Source: Pseudomonas putida
GTDB lineage: Bacteria; Pseudomonadota; Gammaproteobacteria; Pseudomonadales; Pseudomonadaceae
Length of the DNA: 64,000 bases
Reading direction: 5' to 3'
Assembly (NCBI RefSeq): GCF_003228315.1
Contig: NZ_CP029693.1
Coordinates: forward strand, 6,420,501-6,484,500
A model generated the notes under the pieces. That model made no database searches and had not been told where the DNA came from. It was given only the letters and a program-made list of their open reading frames with translations. The stretch's first letter is position 1. Every line of letters begins with the position of its first letter. The position numbers were made by a program, and so were the translations under genes. This document shows, in pieces, positions 1-7,623 of this stretch.

Positions 1-531
1 ACCGAACGCAAGATCATCCGCGCCTCGCAAAAGAAACCCAACACCCCGGTGAACATCCAGGCCGAACTGCCACCGCTGCAAGCGGCGAACATGATGCTCG
101 AAGGCGGGATCATCGCCTACGACACCAACGTCAAGAGCGGCGGGGAAGGGGCGCGTTACCTGGGCATCGACATCTCCCGGGAGTACCGCGTCGACCAGGT
201 CACCGTGAACCTGCGGGCCGTGGACGTGCGCAGCGGCCAGGTGCTGGCCAACGTGATGACCAGCAAGACCATCTACTCCGTGGCCCGCAGTGCCGGGGTG
301 TTCAAGTTCATCGAGTTCAAGAAACTGCTGGAGGCCGAAGCCGGCTACACCACCAACGAACCGGCGCAACTGTGTGTGCTGTCGGCGATCGAAGCGGCGG
401 TGGGGCATCTGCTGGCGCAGGGGATCGAGCGGCATCTGTGGCAGGTGGCCGGGGATACGGCGGTGTCCGAGCAGAATGAAACGCTGGATCGGTATTTGAC
501 TCAGAACAAAGTGACGCCTGAAGAGGAGTGA
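1..531 (+). CDS. csgG: Curli secretion channel CsgG, 5' end missing
   Basis: The reading frame is open from the first base and ends at 531, giving the last 176 residues of a CsgG-family outer-membrane lipoprotein. CsgG forms the pore through which curlin subunits are exported. Family landmarks visible are the stretch with GARYLGIDISREYRVDQV, the VRSGQVL strand and the SVARSAGVFKFIEFKKLLE region that builds the transmembrane hairpins. The lipoprotein signal lies outside the window, so the true start is not visible; an internal GTG at 49 is not the start. csgE and csgF would be expected upstream. The subunit genes csgB and csgA lie about 3 kb away on the opposite strand. Identification is by family recognition, not by search. 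Confidence 0.93.
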   Translation, partial: TERKIIRASQKKPNTPVNIQAELPPLQAANMMLEGGIIAYDTNVKSGGEGARYLGIDISREYRVDQVTVNLRAVDVRSGQVLANVMTSKTIYSVARSAGVFKFIEFKKLLEAEAGYTTNEPAQLCVLSAIEAAVGHLLAQGIERHLWQVAGDTAVSEQNETLDRYLTQNKVTPEEE

Positions 532-585
532 GTGAACCGAGGCAGCCTTCGGGCCGACCTGACTCTGCTTGATGTACACAATTCC

Positions 586-690
586 CCTGTGGGAGCGAGC
601 CTGCTCGCGATGGCGATCTTCCAGCTGATCTGGCTGTCGCGGATGTACACGAACCCTGTGGGAGCTGGCTTGCCAGCGAAGGCGGCCTGA
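586..690. repeat. Two single REP units
   Basis: A REP core of the GGGAGCGAGCCTGCTCGCGA type at 586-612 is followed at 655-690 by a second REP type, GGGAGCTGGCTTGCCAGCGA. Both are imperfect palindromes common between Pseudomonas genes. Confidence 0.85.
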
Positions 691-727
691 TAGCCGACCT
701 GGCTTTTGTTGACTGAGTACATATCCA

Positions 728-1058
728 TTTCTTCGGTAACGGCCGCTTATGGTTTCGCCCTTACGGCGACTCACTTTTTTGACAAACGCCTCAAAAAAGT
801 AAGCAAAAAAAGGCTCGCCCCGGCGTCCGGCCCCTCGCTTAGGCTCGGCGTTCCTTCGCTCCGGCATTCATCCGGGGGCATCGCCTCCGGTTTGCTTCGC
901 TGCACCTCCTCTCGATGTGTGCGGCTGCGCCGCACGGCGCTACGCGCCTTACCCCCGGATAAACGCCTCCCCTCAGCCTCCCGAAGGGGCAGGTGGATCA
1001 AGATCAAAAGCTTGCAGGCGAGCTAACGCTCGGCCTGTTGAGTGGTGAAGAGCGGGTC
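728..1058. repeat. Long dispersed intergenic repeat, about 330 bp
   Basis: This non-coding stretch begins with a TTTCGCCCTTACGGCGA motif, continues with an inverted ACTTTTTT/AAAAAAGT pair (774-801) and then GC-rich short palindromes such as the 'gtgcggctgcgccgcac' segment. It matches my memory of a long repeat dispersed between genes in fluorescens-group genomes. Open frames on both strands here look like arginine/serine-rich noise and are not called as genes. The boundaries are approximate. Confidence 0.55.
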
Positions 1059-1071
1059 AGGTGTACGCCGT

Positions 1072-1176
1072 CCCCTGTGGGAGCGAGCTTGCTCGCGATG
1101 GTCGTCAACGATAACGCTGGCAGCCTGACACCCCACGGTGTTCTGTCGTCCATCGCGAGCAGGCTCGCTCCTACAG
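1072..1176. repeat. REPIN (inverted REP pair)
   Basis: Two REP cores in inverted orientation enclose a spacer nearly identical to the one at 1722-1825, so the pair forms one long hairpin. These two copies bracket the leader RNA and DUF6124-type gene. Confidence 0.9.
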
Positions 1177-1309
1177 AAAAGCGCTTACATCTTTAGGATG
1201 TCTGTAGGACTCGGAGCGAGGCTACATCGCCTTGCGTCGCCGCCTACACCTACGCCAGAATCCGCCGGCTTGTGTGCCTTGGTATCCGACTCTATTGTCG
1301 CCGGGTCGC

Positions 1310-1502
1310 TGAAAACTCAGCGATCGGGTTTAGCAGCTCGACCAAAATCAAGGCGCGCCAGTGTCACCTCGTTATGGTGGCTGTGCGTGGGGCACTTCGG
1401 TGCGCCGGGTTCCTTGATCCCTGGTCTGCTAACCCGCGTACAGCCGCCACCTCTTCGTTTAGCAGCGATGGGTGACGGCTCCATTGATCAAGGAGCTCCA
1501 CC
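1310..1502 (+). ncRNA. Structured 5' leader with two competing folds
   Basis: The leader precedes the ATG at 1503. Fold 1 is a long stem: 1326-1336 pairs with 1426-1435, 1340-1344 with 1422-1426, and 1347-1353 (ATCAAGG) with 1412-1418 (CCTTGAT). It is capped by hairpins that include a GCAC-UUCG-GUGC tetraloop (1392-1403). A second stem pairs 1442-1451 with 1470-1480. In fold 2, 1411-1419 (TCCTTGATC) pairs with 1486-1494 (GATCAAGGA), covering the Shine-Dalgarno AAGGAG (1490-1495), and 1426-1432 (CTGCTAA) pairs with 1459-1465 (TTAGCAG). The two folds exclude each other. I recall similar leaders before DUF3077/DUF6124 genes in Pseudomonas. Whether it acts as a switch is inference. Confidence 0.6.
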
Positions 1503-1763
1503 ATGCCAAAGCCCACCCCCAATCCCCCAGAATCCCCAACCGAAAACCCCGCCATATCGAAACCCGCGACCACTCACACCCCCAGCACAATATTCGCCAT
1601 CACCGCCGACATCCGCACCGAAGACCTGCTGGCCCACGCCTGCGAATCCCTCGCTTCAGCCAGTGTCATGGCCAGCGATGGCGGCCTGACAGCCGACCTG
1701 ATTTCACGGATGTCCCCAATCCCCTGTAGGAGCGAGCCTGCTCGCGATGGTCGTCAACGATAA
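1503..1763 (+). CDS. DUF6124-type small protein, 3' end formed by a REP element
   Basis: This 86-residue frame starts at an ATG seven bases after AAGGAG. The first 65 residues look like the Pseudomonas DUF6124 family: a proline/threonine-rich start, the STIFAITADIRTEDLLAHA segment and the ESLASASVMASDG segment. The function of the family is unknown. The last residues (about 70-86, including CRSEPARDGRQR) are translated from the REPIN at 1722-1825. Family proteins as I recall them run on past this point, so the gene looks truncated by the repeat and may be decaying. The long structured leader in front is the stronger sign that the locus is or was real. Confidence 0.6.
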   Translation: MPKPTPNPPESPTENPAISKPATTHTPSTIFAITADIRTEDLLAHACESLASASVMASDGGLTADLISRMSPIPCRSEPARDGRQR

Positions 1764-1825
1764 CGCTGGCAGCCTGACACCCCGCGGTGTCCTGGCGTGC
1801 ATCGCGAGCATGCTCGCTCCTACAG
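1722..1825. repeat. REPIN overlapping the end of the DUF6124-type gene
   Basis: An inverted REP pair with nearly the same spacer as the copy at 1072-1176. The small upstream gene reads into it and stops inside it. Confidence 0.9.
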
Positions 1826-2030
1826 AAAAGTGCCTACACCTACGTTTGTCTGGCTACGGGTTAAGTGTGCGGATTGTTCGCCAAGAGCCCCTCTATAGTC
1901 CCTCCGTTTTTCCTGCTGCCCCGCCCACTCGTGGCAGACCAGGTTTTGCGGGGCGCGGCGATTTTTTATAGCGAGATATACACCGGCGGGTTACAAGGTT
2001 CTTTTACTCAAAAAGAGTCGAATTTATAAA

Positions 2031-3203
2031 ATGCCTGCTGCTTTATTTAGTTTGGGTGCGAGAGCAATTGGTCCACCAGTTGATCGCAAAGCACTTATAC
2101 CGACGAAAGTAAGTGACTTGGGGTCGATCTTGAGCTTTCCAGGTTTTTCGTTTTCTGACTTTGAATGCATCATTAAAGATAAAGGTATAAATACCGATTG
2201 CTTGAGTGATGCCTTTAAAGATGAGTTGATACTTCTGTGCGAGTACTTCAAGGGCGATTCCAAACAGTTTTTTTGTGGCCAGTTGATTGGCTGGGCTGAA
2301 CGTAATGTGTCCCTGATTGCATTATGTGATCGCACTGAAGCTGGTGACGCTGGAATTATCGTAGCCATTCAGAAGTATGCCGTTCAGCAGCTTTTTTTAC
2401 CGGATACAGGCAACGGGGCGTCGCTTGATCGCTGGCAGTTGCTGAAAGACTGTTTTCAACTGCATGAAAGAGAACCCGATCAGGTTTTATTAAAGGCCAT
2501 GGCTTTTGAGGTGGATGAATATGAATATACATTCGGTCAGGAGTTCAGGTTTTTTGGCAATACGACGATCATCAGGTGGCTGGGCGATATTGGGTTAAGT
2601 TCGTTGTGTGAATATGAAGATGGAAAGTTGGGGAAGGAATTGGGGTATGCAGATGTTGAATCTGTGAATCATTTTTTAATCAAGCCGGAAGTAGTGAATG
2701 GCAGGCTCTTGTGGGGTGATGGGGAGGTAATTGACCGGAAACTTTTTATCTATGTGTTGAGTTCTGATTTTGAGTTCAGGCTTGTCGAACAAGTAGAAGG
2801 GCGTGGGCGCTGCAATCATTCCTATATGAACGGCGGACTGCCTGTCGTTTGTGCCGGGGAAGTGGCTATTGAAAAGGGTAAGGTTGTGGGTATTAATAAT
2901 TTAAGTGGTCATTATCGCCCCTCGGAAAAAAGCTTGCATGTTTGCCTGGAGGTACTTAGGGGTAAGGGCGTTGTTTCTGAAGAGTGCTGCATTATGCATT
3001 TGGACGAAGAACTGAAGCATTTGTTTTTCGATGAGTATTTTATGCAGGGGATAAAAAATAATGATGGCTTAAAGGGTGACCCAGTACCGGCTTCGGTGCG
3101 GGGTCATGATAATAAACCGCGAGAAAAGTTGATTTTTCCGAGATGGCAGTTGGACGCTGATTCAGTGATTAAACGAACTCTGGCAGGGCGCAAGGTCAGT
3201 TGA
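2031..3203 (+). CDS. AT-rich orphan protein with an SGHYRP motif
   Basis: A 390-residue protein with an ATG start but only a weak purine-rich ribosome-binding site. Its codon use is clearly AT-richer than both neighbours, which suggests horizontal transfer. It has no signal peptide or membrane helix. The notable segment is residues about 259-295: CNHSY-x4-GLPVVCAGEV, then GKVVGINNLSGHYRPSEKSL. I associate the GG/AGE...NxSGHYxP pattern with bacterial proteins of unknown function, some effector-like, but cannot assign an activity. It sits inside a curli locus between csgG and csgA with no partner gene, and a hairpin (GGCGGA/TCCGCC, 3255-3273) follows it. It could be an effector, a toxin-like protein or domesticated cargo. 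Function unknown. Confidence 0.8.
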   Translation: MPAALFSLGARAIGPPVDRKALIPTKVSDLGSILSFPGFSFSDFECIIKDKGINTDCLSDAFKDELILLCEYFKGDSKQFFCGQLIGWAERNVSLIALCDRTEAGDAGIIVAIQKYAVQQLFLPDTGNGASLDRWQLLKDCFQLHEREPDQVLLKAMAFEVDEYEYTFGQEFRFFGNTTIIRWLGDIGLSSLCEYEDGKLGKELGYADVESVNHFLIKPEVVNGRLLWGDGEVIDRKLFIYVLSSDFEFRLVEQVEGRGRCNHSYMNGGLPVVCAGEVAIEKGKVVGINNLSGHYRPSEKSLHVCLEVLRGKGVVSEECCIMHLDEELKHLFFDEYFMQGIKNNDGLKGDPVPASVRGHDNKPREKLIFPRWQLDADSVIKRTLAGRKVS

Positions 3204-3297
3204 GCCAGCTCTGCGGTCTGACAAGCCGATCGATTTACATTTTTTCGTCAATAAGGCGGAGTACCTCTCCGCCCACTCTTGCAAATTCCCATGCCAT

Positions 3298-3335
3298 AAA
3301 AAAACCGCGACCCACCCCCGGGAGTCGCGGTTTTT
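3298..3335 (-). terminator. Rho-independent terminator after csgA
   Basis: The stem CCGCGAC (3305-3311)/GTCGCGG (3324-3330) is flanked by an A-run and a T-run, so it works in both directions. It lies 13 bases beyond the csgA stop and also closes the AT-rich gene on the plus strand. Confidence 0.85.
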
Positions 3336-3347
3336 CGTGCTGCGCGA

Positions 3348-4796
3348 TTATTTTTGCAACACTGTTGCCTGGTTGGCGTCGCCGTACTGCTGAACGTTGG
3401 CGGTCTGGTAGCTGCCACTCTGGTCGACGCTGGCGATGTTGCCGGTGCCGCCCTGGGTGACGTACGCCACGTTCATGGTGTCAGCCTGCTTGATGGTGAT
3501 CATGTTGTCATCGCCATACACCTGGTTGGTGTAGGCCTGGTTGCCGGTGCCTTCCTGGTTGAACTCGGTGCTGTTGCCGGTGCCGTTGGTGCTGCCCTGG
3601 GCCAGGTTGGTGGTGCCGCGCTGGTCGGCGATCAGGATGTTGTCGGTGCCGTTCTGGTCGAAGTACAGCTCGTTGTAGGAATCGGCCTGGCTGATGGTGG
3701 TTTTGTTGCCATAACCGGTCTGGTTGGTGGTCATGATGTGGCCCACACCGTCCTGCTTGAAGCTGGCGATGTTGCCGTTGCCGTTCTGGTTGACGGTGGC
3801 TGTCTGGCTGCTGCCGAACTGGCCGCCCAGTTGCGGGCCTTTCCAGTTGCTGGCGTAGACCTTGTTGTCGTCACCCACCGAATTGGTCTTGAGCACATGG
3901 CTGTCGCCGCTCTGGTAGGTGTAGTGGACGTTGTTGTTGCCCAGTTGGTAAATGCCGACGGTGGAACCGACCGACTCGAACTGGTCGGCATAGATGGCGT
4001 TGGCGTTACCGATTTGCAGCACATTGGCCGCGTTGTTTTCGCCAAAGCTCTGGTCGACGATGGTTTCGTTGGTGCTGCCGTACTGGTTGATGGTGGCCTG
4101 GCTGGCGGTCTGGGTGTCTTGCCAGACTTCGACGCCGTTGTTGTCGCCCGCCTGGTTGACGGTCAGGGTGCTGTCTGCTCCGTAGCGCTGGTCGCCGTAG
4201 GCGTAGTTGGTGCTGCCGGACTGGTTGATGCCGATCGTGCCGCCCATCTGGTTGATCTGTTCGGCGGTGGCGTAGTTGGTGTCGCCGTACTGGATGATCA
4301 CGGCGGTATTGCCGCCGCCCAGCTGGATCTGTTCGATGTTGGCTTCGTTGCTGTCACCGTACTGGTAGGTCTTGCCGGTCGTCCCTTCCTGGCTGTCCTG
4401 ATAGACGAACGAGAAGTTGCCGTTGCCTTCCTGTTGTTGCAGCACCTCGCCGGCACCGACACCGATCGACTGGCTGGCATGGGCGGTGTTGGTGGTACCG
4501 ATCTGGTTCTGGGTGATGGTGCTGCCGTCTTCGAACAGTTGCTCGGCGTAGCCGGCGTTGTAGTCACCGGTCTGGTTCTGGGTAATGGTGCTGGTGGCGG
4601 TGTCCTGTACGGCGGCCGCGTCGTTGCCGGTGCCGATCTGCAACTGGGTGGCGGTGGCGGCGGGCGCGTTGGTCTGTTTCACATTGGCGATGTTGGCGGT
4701 ACCGAACTGGCCCTGGGTGGATACGCTTTCATCGGCCATTGCCTGGACACTGACAACAACCAGGATTGCGGCGGTAAGGGGCGTCAATTTGAACAT
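3348..4796 (-). CDS. csgA: Major curlin CsgA, very long repeat form
   Basis: A 482-residue secreted amyloid subunit. Residues 1-21 are a signal peptide ending VQAMA. Almost all the rest is curlin repeats of about 22 residues with the pattern Q-x-G-x2-N-x-A-x3-Q, roughly 20 units against five in E. coli CsgA (151 residues). Several units are irregular, for example around the WKGPQLGGQFG segment near residue 320. The start has GGAGG eight bases upstream, and a terminator follows. It is co-directional with csgB 27 bases upstream. The protein is exported through CsgG and polymerises on CsgB at the cell surface to form matrix fibres. Confidence 0.93.
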   Translation of the reverse strand: MFKLTPLTAAILVVVSVQAMADESVSTQGQFGTANIANVKQTNAPAATATQLQIGTGNDAAAVQDTATSTITQNQTGDYNAGYAEQLFEDGSTITQNQIGTTNTAHASQSIGVGAGEVLQQQEGNGNFSFVYQDSQEGTTGKTYQYGDSNEANIEQIQLGGGNTAVIIQYGDTNYATAEQINQMGGTIGINQSGSTNYAYGDQRYGADSTLTVNQAGDNNGVEVWQDTQTASQATINQYGSTNETIVDQSFGENNAANVLQIGNANAIYADQFESVGSTVGIYQLGNNNVHYTYQSGDSHVLKTNSVGDDNKVYASNWKGPQLGGQFGSSQTATVNQNGNGNIASFKQDGVGHIMTTNQTGYGNKTTISQADSYNELYFDQNGTDNILIADQRGTTNLAQGSTNGTGNSTEFNQEGTGNQAYTNQVYGDDNMITIKQADTMNVAYVTQGGTGNIASVDQSGSYQTANVQQYGDANQATVLQK

Positions 4797-4823
4797 GATG
4801 AAACCTCCAAGAAGTGCAGTGCT

Positions 4824-5285
4824 TTAGCGATATTGGGTGACCGAAACGCTCATTCCATTTCCTGCCTGGGTCACAGCACTCTGCTGCCCCGTGCCGGCCT
4901 GGACGATGCTGGCGTCGTTGTTATTGCCGTTCTGGGATATCTGTGCACGGTTGTGGCTGCCACTCTGGTTGATCAATGCGGCGTTGCCGGAACCTTGCTG
5001 GTTGATCCAGGCCATCAGGTCGCTACCTTGTTGCAGGATGTAGGCTTCCTGATTGCTCCCTTGCTGCACGATCTGGCCGAGCAGCGACTGGCCGTTCTGT
5101 TGCACCAGTGCGATGTTGGCCTGGCCGTTCTGGTCGATCAGTGCGCGCTGGCCCACCGGGGGTGGCAGCTCGCCGAGATCGGCGCCAGGCGCCAGGTCAT
5201 CGTTCTCCATCAAATCGTCGGCGCGCACGCCGGCGCTGCCGCAAAGCAGGAGCAGGCAGAGCAGGGCGGCGGTCGACTTTTTCAT
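4824..5285 (-). CDS. csgB: Minor curlin CsgB, fibre nucleator
   Basis: A 153-residue protein with a signal peptide (residues 1-22, ending GVRA), a short acidic linker and then about nine Q-x-G...Q half-repeats from residue 48 to the end. The length and repeat content match CsgB, the surface-bound nucleator of CsgA polymerisation (151 residues in E. coli). The C-terminus ends in the basic SVTQYR, reminiscent of the basic C-terminal repeat that anchors E. coli CsgB. It lies directly upstream of csgA and 59 bases downstream of a large secreted protein gene; a perfect hairpin separates them. The start has AAGGAAG upstream. Confidence 0.9.
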   Translation of the reverse strand: MKKSTAALLCLLLLCGSAGVRADDLMENDDLAPGADLGELPPPVGQRALIDQNGQANIALVQQNGQSLLGQIVQQGSNQEAYILQQGSDLMAWINQQGSGNAALINQSGSHNRAQISQNGNNNDASIVQAGTGQQSAVTQAGNGMSVSVTQYR

Positions 5286-5311
5286 GGCGTCTTCCTTTCG
5301 CGAGAAGTGAT

Positions 5312-5336
5312 CCCCTCCACTCGGCGAGTGGAGGGG
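5312..5336 (-). promoter_or_regulatory. Perfect 11-bp stem-loop before csgB
   Basis: 5312-5322 is exactly complementary to 5326-5336 with a three-base loop. No T-run follows on the minus strand, so it is more likely an mRNA-processing or stability element or an attenuator between the upstream secreted-protein gene and csgBA than a terminator. Confidence 0.6.
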
Positions 5337-5344
5337 GTGGTGGC

Positions 5345-7588
5345 TCAGTTGGCGATCACCTGAACCGTGCGCACGGTGCCTTGGGACGAGGTGATGGTGG
5401 CCTGCGGGTTCGCCGACGGAATCACGTTGGTGATGTTGTTCGCCGTGAACCTCCAGCGACCGGTCACCGGCACGGTGGTGGTGCCCAGGGTTTGCAGCCC
5501 GGTCGGGGTGGTGACCTGGATGGTGATGGTGTTGCCGGTGGTCACCGACGAGGTCCCTGCAAAGTCCCAGGTGAAGCGGTTATTGGAGCGGGCCGACACC
5601 GTCGCCGTGGTCACCGTGAAGGTTTCCGCAGCAGGCCGTGGCGAGACTTGCACCGTGACCGTCGCCGGGGTCGCCGACACAGCACCGAAGCTGTCCCGGA
5701 CGAAGTAGCTGAAGGTCGTGGTGAAGGCCGTCGTGACCGAGGCCGGTGGGGTATAGGTCAGGACCGTGCCATTGCTGGTGACGGAGCCGCGACCTGCCGG
5801 TGGTTGGGTGAAGCTGGCGACCGCCAGTGGCAGGTTGTTTTCCGGATCGGTGTCGTTCGCCGTCACGTTGATCGGAATGGCCACGCCAAGGGTGGTGACA
5901 CTGTCGGCGACCGCAGTTGGAGCCTGGTTGGGCGCCACGGTGATGGTCACGGTCGCCGGGGTGGTCGAGGCCAGGCCCTTGGCGTCTTGCGCCTTGTAGG
6001 TGAAGGTGGTGGTCAGTGGTGCGTTGACCACGGCCGGTGGGGTGTAGATAACCGCGGTAGTGCCGCTCAGCGCCACGGTGCCCTGGCCGGTAGGCGGTTG
6101 GGTCAGCGCGGTGATGGTCAGTGGATTGTTGCCGTCCGGGTCGGTGTCGTTGGCCAGCAGGTTGAGGGTGATCGGCACCCCGAAGCTGGTGCTGCCGGCG
6201 TCGGCACGGGCAATCGGCGCCTGGTTCTCGCCGGTGTCCGGTGCGGTGCCCAGCACGGTCACAGGTTCGACATCGCTGCCGCCGGCGGCGGATTTGATGG
6301 TGACCGTGGCCGGAGGCTGCGGCAGGTTGGAGACGGTCAGGCTTTGCAGGGTGCCGGCCTTGGTCAACCGTCCGTAGCCCTGGGCGACCATGTCCGGAAT
6401 GCCCACTTCGTCAGACGAGCTGGCTTCGATCAGCAGGCTGTGGTTGCTCCAGCTGTAGCGCGCGGTCTTGATTTTCACCACGTCCGAGAGCTTGCGCGAG
6501 ACCGCTGTCGGCTGGGTCGTGCCGCCCGGGTTGGTGGCGGTGACCACCACCACGGGAGGCACGGGGCCGGTCGTCAAGTGGCTGCCGTAGAACTGGCCGG
6601 CGCTGCCGGTCATGGTGAACGCGCACGGTGAAGCCGGTGGGCCCGGGAAGAGGGCCACGGTTTCACGGAAGCACAGGGTCGAGCTGGCATCCGAACTGCC
6701 GAATACTTCCACCCGGGTGCTGCTGGTGCCCGGGCCTGTGGACGTGCGGCGGTAAGTGGCGCGGCCGATGTCCACTTTGGTTTGGGCGCGGCTGTCGAGA
6801 ATCTTGCCGGACACGGTGAACAGGTTGGTCTCGATGGTCCCGGCCGGACCCTGGACGCGCAGGAAGTTGGTGTTGAGCGGGCTGCCGGTGACCGCTTCGG
6901 GGACGTTCGGGTCGCCGATGAAATTATCGACGGTGCCGGTTTCCGGATTCACGGCGGTGTAGGGCGGGGTGAGACCGCGCAGGAACGGTCCGATCTCGCC
7001 ATTGAGGGCGCCGCTGAAGTCGCCGGGTGCGCCGATGCCGATGTCGCGGGTGATGTTGATCGCCCGACGGCCCGGAGTGGTGACGTTGACTGTTTCCACG
7101 CCGTAAGGGTGGGTGATGGTGTAGACCCCGGCGACGGGAACGTTCACCCGAATGCGGATCCGGGCGAAGCTTTGCTGGTCGCCATCGATAGGGTTTTCCG
7201 ATGCGAAGGCCGCTTCGACCCCGGCTACATAGGCATCAACACCATAGGTGCCATTCTTGTTGATGTTGGTCTCGGCCAGGAACCAGAACGCCTCTGGTGG
7301 CCAGTTATCCGGGAATACGATCGGCTGGGTGTCGTCGAAAATGCCGGGTTCTGGATTGAGAATGCACATGTAGGCCGGTGGCACGGTGGCAGCCACTCGC
7401 GTACTCACGGCCTTGGACTGGCACAATTCCAGCGACAGCAAACCATTGTCCTGATACCACGCGGGGAATTTCCCCGTGGCGAAGGTGTAGGGACCGGTAT
7501 CGACGGCAGCCAGTTGCGCGAACGCACTGCCCGATATCGAGAGAGACAGCCCGAGCGCGTTGAGCGCAAAGCGTGGCCACTTATTCAT
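5345..7588 (-). CDS. Large secreted protein with tandem Ig/cadherin-like domains
   Basis: A 747-residue protein. The start at 7588 is preferred over an ATG at 7627 because GGAGG lies just upstream of 7588 and a signal peptide (about residues 1-25, ending GSAFAQ) follows. Residues 26 to about 450 are a domain shared with the gene upstream: the GPY...FPAWYQD opening, a Cys-containing AYMCILNPEPGIFDDTQP block and an FPDNWPPEAFWF block. Residues about 455-650 hold two tandem-95/cadherin-like repeats (NQAP-A-AD..., NDTDPD/E, TYTPP, F-Y-x-DSxG). A separate C-terminal beta domain follows. Such repeats are typical of surface adhesins. Genes for a paralogue, csgB and csgA share the strand, so a cell-surface or matrix role is likely. 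No function is known to me. Confidence 0.8.
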   Translation of the reverse strand: MNKWPRFALNALGLSLSISGSAFAQLAAVDTGPYTFATGKFPAWYQDNGLLSLELCQSKAVSTRVAATVPPAYMCILNPEPGIFDDTQPIVFPDNWPPEAFWFLAETNINKNGTYGVDAYVAGVEAAFASENPIDGDQQSFARIRIRVNVPVAGVYTITHPYGVETVNVTTPGRRAINITRDIGIGAPGDFSGALNGEIGPFLRGLTPPYTAVNPETGTVDNFIGDPNVPEAVTGSPLNTNFLRVQGPAGTIETNLFTVSGKILDSRAQTKVDIGRATYRRTSTGPGTSSTRVEVFGSSDASSTLCFRETVALFPGPPASPCAFTMTGSAGQFYGSHLTTGPVPPVVVVTATNPGGTTQPTAVSRKLSDVVKIKTARYSWSNHSLLIEASSSDEVGIPDMVAQGYGRLTKAGTLQSLTVSNLPQPPATVTIKSAAGGSDVEPVTVLGTAPDTGENQAPIARADAGSTSFGVPITLNLLANDTDPDGNNPLTITALTQPPTGQGTVALSGTTAVIYTPPAVVNAPLTTTFTYKAQDAKGLASTTPATVTITVAPNQAPTAVADSVTTLGVAIPINVTANDTDPENNLPLAVASFTQPPAGRGSVTSNGTVLTYTPPASVTTAFTTTFSYFVRDSFGAVSATPATVTVQVSPRPAAETFTVTTATVSARSNNRFTWDFAGTSSVTTGNTITIQVTTPTGLQTLGTTTVPVTGRWRFTANNITNVIPSANPQATITSSQGTVRTVQVIAN

Positions 7589-7623
7589 GATGCCTCCTGA
7601 TGCGGATCTGGGCATGAGCGCGT

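Noticed and set aside
1138..1689. A 183-codon frame across the REPIN and leader RNA
   Set aside because: It reads through repeat and structured RNA with no protein-like features; the shorter frame at 1503 has the ribosome-binding site and family resemblance.
3354..5363. A 669-codon open frame on the plus strand opposite csgA and csgB
   Set aside because: It is the mirror of the curlin repeats; its Val/Ala/Gly-rich product has no family features and the minus-strand genes are clear.
5108..6631. A 507-codon plus-strand frame opposite the secreted cadherin-like gene
   Set aside because: The Arg/Gly-rich product is typical of antisense frames in GC-rich DNA and has no start signal.
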